From contig NC_044290.2 of NCBI RefSeq assembly GCF_004027225.2, positions 9,316,906 to 9,380,905 on the forward strand: a DNA stretch of 64,000 nucleotides, written 5' to 3'. Every line of letters starts with the position of its first letter. Within the stretch, counting starts at the first letter, position 1. Shown here piece after piece: positions 57,729-64,000 of the stretch. The DNA comes from Strigops habroptila (lineage: Eukaryota; Chordata; Aves; Psittaciformes; Psittacidae). The notes beneath the pieces are model-generated. The model ran no database searches. It saw only the letters and a list, made by a program, of their open reading frames with translations, and was not told where the DNA came from. A program made the translations under genes and the position numbers.

Positions 57729-60064
57729 TTAGACTGCAGTGGCTCCTTCTCTATCTCTGTGTCCTATGCACTGTGACTTCAGTGGGTTTTGTAATTACAC
57801 TCAGAAATACTAATAGTGTGAGTCAGTTTAGCCAGTTATCCAAACAGCCTGGTCGTGACTTCCCTTGGCTCCACTTAACTTAATCCACAGGTTTTTGCTT
57901 AGGATCAGTTACCTCCTATGAAGTGCTCTCTAAGTCTTCAAGTTGACTAAAGGCATTGTGTGGTCTTTGCAGTCCATTAGGCCACTACTGGGGGTGAAAT
58001 CCAGCTTTTCCTCAAACAGACTAGTTCAATATTTATCAAAACAGCCAGCATAAGGCAATTGGTAAGTAACATGGTTTTTTTAGTGCCATGTTGGAAAAGA
58101 AGGACTGGGTAACTTCACTTTCAAATGCCTTCAGTTATGCTGGCCAGGTCAGTTAGGATGGGATCTGTGTATAATCAGTTCTTTGGGAATAAACACACAG
58201 CAGCTCTGCTCAGGCTTTTGGTCAAAGGAATTTTGGTTTTATGTCAGCCAGGAAGTGAGGAAATCAAAAGTACAGCAGAGTTCATGAAACCCTCTCTTTT
58301 CAGTCCCTTAGGAGGAAAACAGAATGTACATGAGAAAAACATCAATTAACTATTGTATTACTACTGAAGCAAATCCTAGATTTGTAAAATTCGCTGTGGC
58401 CTAAAATGTTACTGAAGTGGAAATCAGTGTAATTTTTAGTTGTATCTAGAAAGGATCCTTACATAAACAGCTTTTATACCTAACATTCATATAATTGAAA
58501 ATATGTGCTTAAGTGATCCAGCTGAGTGTCTTTGATGTTGATAGAATTACTCCATGAATGAATTACTCATATGTATGGAAATGCAAAACCTATTTGCCTG
58601 TTCCTATTCGGAGTGAAAATGGGGGCTTATTTTTAGCAGGAAAAGAAATATCTGGATGAATGAGGTAATATTTTGCAAGGCCACTATTACGGAAGAGGCA
58701 TATGTCACAGATTTGTATCAGAATAACTGCAAAATGTTCATGCTTGTCTTCCTTCATTTTTGGGAAGAGGCATTGTGGTACATAAGAAATCTTTATATAA
58801 AAGTTGTAAAAGGGAAGGTGGTTTAAGCCTTGGAAAAATCAATATTTCTTTATGTTTCCATATTGATACTGAATCAAATTTTAAGAATGGAAGGGAACAG
58901 GTTGTTCCCTTCTATGTTGTTTAAAATATGTAAAGTCTTGTTTGTATTTCTATTCTCTATTGGCTTGGGCATCTGTTAATGAAGAAGTGGGATAGTAAAT
59001 TATTTTTCATATAGGGAGAATGCATTTATTTTACCTTCATATTAACTTCTTGGCTTTACCTTAGTTTGGTTAAAAACCTAAAAATGTCAAGTATAAAGGA
59101 ACTTTTTAGCAGTGACTTTTTAAAGTGGGCTAAAGACAGTTATTTGACACAATCGTGATAGTTGATGTATAATCACAAATACTGCTAGTTTGCTGCTTGC
59201 TAAAACTGAAGATGAAAACTGACATTTTTTCCTCTTTCAGTTATAAGAACATAGTTTTGTGAAGTCAGCTTTAGTACAATGTCTCTAGGGATGTGTATTG
59301 TATATTTAAATACATCAATGAAGGGAAAATGTAGACAAGGATTATTGAAGTGCTTTGCTTTTCTGCTGGTGGTTTAGATTGTGGATAACCATTTGTCTCT
59401 GTTTATTGGCATATAATGTCTGCCTTGAATACAGATCTTTATCACAACTTTTCAGGTTTTTTCCTGCTTGAAAATAAGCACTTTGAGATTATTTAAGAAG
59501 TTGTGCAGAAGGTGTTGTTGTGACAGGGGTATCTAGGCTTTCTCAGACACAGATGGAAATAAACCAACTGAAGGAAGAGACAAGTGATTTCCTGTTGAGC
59601 TTCTGTTCTTTCTCATTCATCCTTGTCTATTCCCATTGTGCTTCACCCAGCCAGAGAGCGTGGCTCCTTCCCTGAGTGTAGGTGAGAAGTGCTTTGGAGA
59701 GAGGTGTCTTGGGGTAGATGGCAGCAGGCTTGGAGAAAGAGCAGTTTGGATGAATTGTATAACTTCCAAAGCAAAGATCATGTTGCCAGCGAAGACCCAA
59801 AAGCCTCTATCGGTCATGGGCTTAATACCTTCTTGAATTAGAATCAAACCTGAAAGCTGGGAGCGATGGAGAAAAGACTGGGAAGAGATTAGTTAGTGAG
59901 AAAGCTTGGGATAGGAAACATGAGTGGCGTAAAACGAAGAGGATGTGATACAGCACCTTGAGATGGGAATGGAAGTTGGTTGGCAAGTTGTCACTGCCAT
60001 TATATAGCTAACCAACATTTTATCGTCCCCTCTGCCCCCACTCTAGGATTTCTGTCCCTGAGTC

Positions 60065-60274
60065 ATGGCAGACAGAAGACCAGAGAAGTCATGTGAACAA
60101 GCATGTGAATCTCTTAAGCAGCAGGATTATGAAGTGGCAGTGAAGCATTGCACAGAGGCTCTCCTTTCCCTCAGCCAGTACCCCCCAGCTCACCTCCCGG
60201 AGGCATGCCAGGCAGAAATCGACCGCATCAAAATCGAGACTCTTCTGTATAGAATTGCTTCCTTTTTACAACTT
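60065..60274 (+). CDS. HELZ: HELZ first coding exon (helicase with zinc finger)
   Basis: HELZ is a UPF1-like superfamily 1 RNA helicase with a CCCH zinc finger and a long disordered C-terminus; it associates with the CCR4-NOT deadenylase and poly(A)-binding protein in mRNA repression. This exon encodes residues 1-70. The stretches [28 protein letters not shown] and [14 protein letters not shown] match the conserved TPR-like N-terminus of vertebrate HELZ; the segment around residues 39-50 ([12 protein letters not shown]) is the variable part. The acceptor is CCACTCTAG at 60046, leaving 18 bases of 5' UTR before an ATG with G at -3 and +4. The exon ends in phase 0 at GTGAGT. Only the N-terminus of HELZ is in the window; zinc finger and helicase exons lie beyond it. 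Confidence 0.96.
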
Positions 60275-62081
60275 GTGAGTGTGACTCTTTAATAGTATTT
60301 AGTGAACTGGAAATAACATCGAAAACCTTGTACCGTCAACATTTAAATAAAATTCAGAGTTTTCCTGTGATTGGCATGTTGGTTTGCCACGGAATCCCTC
60401 TTGCTAAAGCATATATGAGGCTTCTGTCGTGTAGTTTTCCCTGATCTGTTTATTTTTCAGGACTGGGACCTCTAAGTAGTTTGGGGCTGAATCACAGTTC
60501 TCTAAAAGAATGAACAAAAATGCTTAAATTAAAAATATATTCCAGGAAGGCAAAATGACTGGGTTTAGACTATTATGTTTGTACAGCTATGCTGAATTAC
60601 ATACCAATGGCCTTATCTTTAAAGAGCGTGAAATTAAAGTTGCAAATGTAAACACTCAAAAAACAAAGTTAAGAAATGCCAGGATTCAGGTAGCCAGTTC
60701 ATGCCTAATTTAGCTCCATTTGCACAGGCCCGAAGTTAGTCTTTTAATACTTGATCATGTACTGGCCTTCCATTGCTAGACTAGGGCGTATCTAGTGAAA
60801 GATACAACTTTTAGGCTCTGGCAGGTTTTTAATGGAAGTGTGAAAACTGGGGTCTTTGTAGAGGTTTATAAATGTAAGGTAAGAGGCTTAACCGTGAATT
60901 ATAGGTGATCCCATTGCCAAATTCCTGTCCTTCCTTTAAGCATCAGAGACTTACAGTTTCTTAAAGGAAAGGACATTACAGTGCTTAAGAATAAACCTAC
61001 AACCTGCTTAATGAACCTACATTTTTTCCTTACCTCTGTGTTTGGAAATGTTATTACAGATTTACAGGGGACTTCTTCAGGTGTTGGGTATGAACAGTTT
61101 CATCCCAAGTGGAAAAAGTTTGGCCAAGTTGTAAGACCTTGATGGGCAGCTTTAAGATAAATCTTGCCCATCTGATGAGAGAGCATTTTAAATACCCAGC
61201 TGAATTGGACTATGCAAGAATTGGGAAACTTCTTAAATTGAGAGGTCACCTTATCTTACAGCTCCCTCGGCGAAGAGATTCAGAAATAACTAAGGTTATT
61301 TTTGTTAATGGAAGTTACTACAGACTTGACTTCTCAAAATTGTTTGCATAGGCCAATATGCAGATAGGTGCTGAGCAGTATTTAAGACATTTCTGACCTT
61401 GATGCCTTGGAAAATCCTGTGAGGCACCGATCTGGATGTTCATCATAGTGACATTATTGCAGTAAGTCTTCAGGGGCTTTAGAAAATTACTTGTAATCAA
61501 AACTTTCCTCTTAAAGACTTGGGTTATACAGGTACTTGAAGGCCTAAAAGTGATAAAAAAATAATCCAATTTTTTCTTTTTTCTTGTTTTACTAAATGAA
61601 GCAATTATTTAAAAACACCACTGGTAGGGCAGAGTAAAATAAAATACCCATAGATTTCAACAGCACCATATTGGTGCAAGTTTAAAAAAAGAATCACAGT
61701 AGCTAGAAAAGAAAATTCAGTTTTCCTATTTTTTCCTACATGTTGTGAGCCACCTACAAACACATATAAAACGTGGGGGGTTGGAACTAGATGATCTTAA
61801 GGTCCTTTCCAACCTTAACTATTCTGTGATTCTATATACCTTTGCCCATTCGTGTTCCTCTCTTAAAATGTCCATTTGCTGAGAAACTGAGAAGAAGTCA
61901 GCATTCTAAGAATTAATTACATGATATTTGACATGTGACTGATGTTCTTTCAATGTTGCACCCAGGAAAAGATGAGGTAATGGATTCTAAAACGTTTTAA
62001 GACACTTGTAATTCAAGCATGTCGTTGTTTGTGCTAACTGGAATGATGCCATCTTTAAACTTTTCATGTTTTACCTTTCAG
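60275..62081 (+). other. HELZ: HELZ intron between first and second coding exons
   Basis: The 1.8-kb intron runs from GTGAGT to CTTTCAG. It contains one CR1 fragment (61774-61838). Open frames of about 80 codons at 61109-61351 and 61318-61569 overlap each other on opposite strands and resemble nothing known. Confidence 0.88.
61774..61838 (+). repeat. CR1 LINE 3'-end fragment in HELZ intron
   Basis: GGGGGGTTGGAACTAGATGA, TCTTAAGGTCCTTTCCAACC and ATTCTGTGATTCTATA form a CR1 3' tail on the plus strand, 5'-truncated to about 65 bases. Confidence 0.92.
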
Positions 62082-62118
62082 AAAAAGTATGGGCAAGCAG
62101 ATGAAGACTGTAGGCATG
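62082..62118 (+). CDS. HELZ: HELZ second coding exon
   Basis: This 37-base exon encodes residues 71-82, KKYGQADEDCRH, plus the first base of codon 83. It continues FLQL from the previous exon in phase 0 and matches the human segment KNYVQADEDCRH in 10 of 12 positions. It is flanked by a CTTTCAG acceptor and a GTATGC donor. It completes the second helix pair of the N-terminal TPR-like region. The next codon is expected to be valine in the orthologue (G followed by two bases from exon 3). Confidence 0.93.
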
Positions 62119-64000
62119 GTATGCTTATTTCTTTTTTTTTCATTACATAGTGTTATAAATTGCAATCAGTTGTCTGCATTTTGAAAACTGATGCCCAGAT
62201 TTGTTAGTTTGCTAACAGTGGGGTTTTTTTTTTCCCTAGTTAAAATTATGTGTCTGCTTTATAAGACTTTTTCTACTTTTTTCTCTTTTTTTCCTTCTTT
62301 TTTAGAGAGATCTCACTATTTTGTAACTCATATTGAAGTACCAGAACTCAAAATGCATGTCTTTGGCACAGTGGTGTATTTGGCTAATAGATAATTTAGT
62401 ATACAAGTGTAGGATGAATGGCTATTGTTAGGATTCTTGTGAAGTTAAAGACAGCTGATGGTTCCGTCTTTCTTCCTGGGCACATGGTCGATATTTTGGT
62501 TTGCATTTTGGGACTTGATTCAGAGAAAATCAAGATGATGTGCTTACATTGATTCCTGTTTGTTATAGCTTCCAAATGTGCATATGGCACATTGAAGTTG
62601 AGCCTTTCATGTTTCACTGCTTTGTTCAGTCAGGGTATTTTTAAAGGAATTAACCATCCTGCCTAATATTCTATTATCCATGTATAATGCAAGTGACTCA
62701 AAACTCACTGAGAAGTCTTTGCTGAGTTTGGTAAGTGTTGGAACAGAGCCTTATCAGTTGGATTTGAAAAGAGCAGGTGGGTAGATGCCACCTTTCAATT
62801 TTTGGTTCCTTAACTACTCTTGAATTTTAAAGGCAACTTCCTCAAACCAGAGCTTTGTTACACAGACTCATACACTATTCTGCCATTCCTGTGCTAGCAG
62901 TGATAATCTTTAAATTGTTCTTTCTGGTTTTGTGTGGGTTTTGTTGTGTGGGGGTTTTTTTGTGGCTTGCTTGGTTGTTTTAAATGCATTTGTCTTCACT
63001 GATACTCAAGTCATAGTCTGGGGAATTTGTGGGGCTTTGCAGCCTGCTTGTGAAGGCCCACAAAATCTAACTAAGAAAAGTAAACTTGCTTCTGTAGGTG
63101 TAAAATTAAAGTTCAACAGATTTAAAAAGGCTGAATGTCACTTAATCAGTATCATGCTTAAAATAGGCTGGAGGTTTTTTTATTTTAAGCTGCTTCTTTT
63201 AACTGTTGATCTCTGCCAAGGGTGTAATATTCTGACTAACCTCACAGTTGTCTTTCACGGTGGCAAATCAAAGTGAGACACACACACACATGGAAAGATG
63301 AATGAAGGTTAAAGGAGGTAGGAGGGAGAATGCCGTTTAATGAATAGGATTCTCATTGATGAGGTCTGATGGGTTTGTCATAGGGGTAGATCAGTGACAT
63401 CCATCTGTGAAACTTTTTCTTGGCATATGTGTCAGTTATCAGGATTTCAAAGAAACTGTCATGTTAACTATTTTTCTCGTCTCACTGGATGGGCATAGAA
63501 GTGGGCGGAAGAGCAGCACTGATCTCTGCTTTTTTTTTCCCAATTAAGTAAAGAGCTTTCAAATGTAACTGGTAACAAAGGAACATCATCTAGTTTAATA
63601 TTAATTTCCTTAATTCAGGCCAGCATGTTCTGCAAATATTTTTTCCAGATCTAAAACTGAGGACGTTTTTCAACTTATTAATGTCATATTTATGTATGTA
63701 TATGAAAATGGTTTATGTGTGTATTTTTGTATACACACACATTGTATTTTTATGACTATATGAATGAACTATTTGGATGGGGTTCTTTACGATGTGCTGT
63801 TATGAGTTGTAGCCCAGCATCTCACAGTTTAGAGTAGCTACATTTTGTGATCCTGAAAGGTCTTAATTTTAGTTTTATGTTTGAAATATCTTTGGGTAGA
63901 AACAACCTTAGTATGGACTACCTGATATTCATGCTTCCTTGATACTCTTTTTTTCTTAAATAGACAGTTTTATTCAAGCTGCTGTTCTGTCTTTTTACAA
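62119..64000 (+). other. HELZ: HELZ intron after the second coding exon (partial)
   Basis: The intron starts with GTATGC and I find no segment matching the next conserved HELZ block. It contains a very strong polypyrimidine-AG at 62305, (CA)n at about 63281-63292 and a TG/CA-rich patch at about 63686-63745. The window ends in a T-rich stretch that may be the approach to the next acceptor. Confidence 0.7.
63281..63292. repeat. Short (CA)n repeat
   Basis: This is a run of CA units in the HELZ intron. A longer TGTGTG/CACACA patch follows at about 63686-63745. Both are simple repeats. Confidence 0.7.

Larger units (their letters stand above)
43155..60046 (+). other. HELZ: HELZ intron 1 (may hide further non-coding exons)
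   Basis: These 16.9 kb run from GTAAGT to CCACTCTAG. I found no coding exon resembling any family. Simple repeats include (TA)8 at 43948-43963 and an AAAAC repeat at 57711-57728. Open frames up to 142 codons (for example 44417-44845 and 47521-47937, minus) look random in composition and lack splice context. A strong acceptor-like sequence ends at 43802 but lacks a convincing donor. Vertebrate HELZ transcripts can have more than one 5' non-coding exon, which would be hard to see here. Confidence 0.7.

Overview
This window is vertebrate nuclear DNA, almost certainly from a bird. It has long AT-rich introns, a few CpG-rich promoters, GT-AG splicing, and several truncated copies of the CR1 LINE 3' end with its characteristic 3' end (ATTCTATGATTCTATG type), the dominant retroelement of birds. 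The three genes recognised occur in the same order and relative orientation as in human 17q24.2 (PITPNC1, PSMD12, HELZ). The species cannot be fixed from the sequence alone.

Layout. Positions 1-22384 hold no exon that I can recognise. They are consistent with the large first intron of PITPNC1 on the minus strand. This part contains CR1 fragments, simple repeats and a small GC-rich island (21450-21710) with a near-consensus CTCF motif. At 22385-22432 (minus) lies the first coding exon of PITPNC1, with its CpG-island promoter upstream at about 22440-23350. A 3.6-kb non-coding interval with two CR1 copies follows. PSMD12 is then complete on the plus strand: 11 coding exons from 27091 to 35853 encode 456 residues, the same length as the human protein, and polyadenylation signals lie at 36065 and 36202. 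A gene-poor 6.6-kb interval leads to a second plus-strand CpG island (about 42830-43640) with a probable non-coding first exon of HELZ ending at 43154. After a first intron of about 17 kb come the first two HELZ coding exons (60065-60274 and 62082-62118). The rest of HELZ lies beyond the right edge.

How the parts relate. PITPNC1 and PSMD12 are head to head, with starts 4.66 kb apart. PSMD12 and HELZ are tandem. The gene products are functionally unrelated: a phosphatidylinositol/phosphatidate transfer protein, a lid subunit of the 26S proteasome, and an RNA helicase linked to mRNA turnover. The most informative regulatory signal is a pair of perfect, oppositely oriented antioxidant-response/MARE decamers within the first 260 bases of PSMD12 intron 1. 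This is what would be expected if the proteasome-recovery factor NFE2L1 controls the gene. No novel multi-gene system, CRISPR array, tRNA or rRNA was found; the window is an ordinary vertebrate three-gene neighbourhood.
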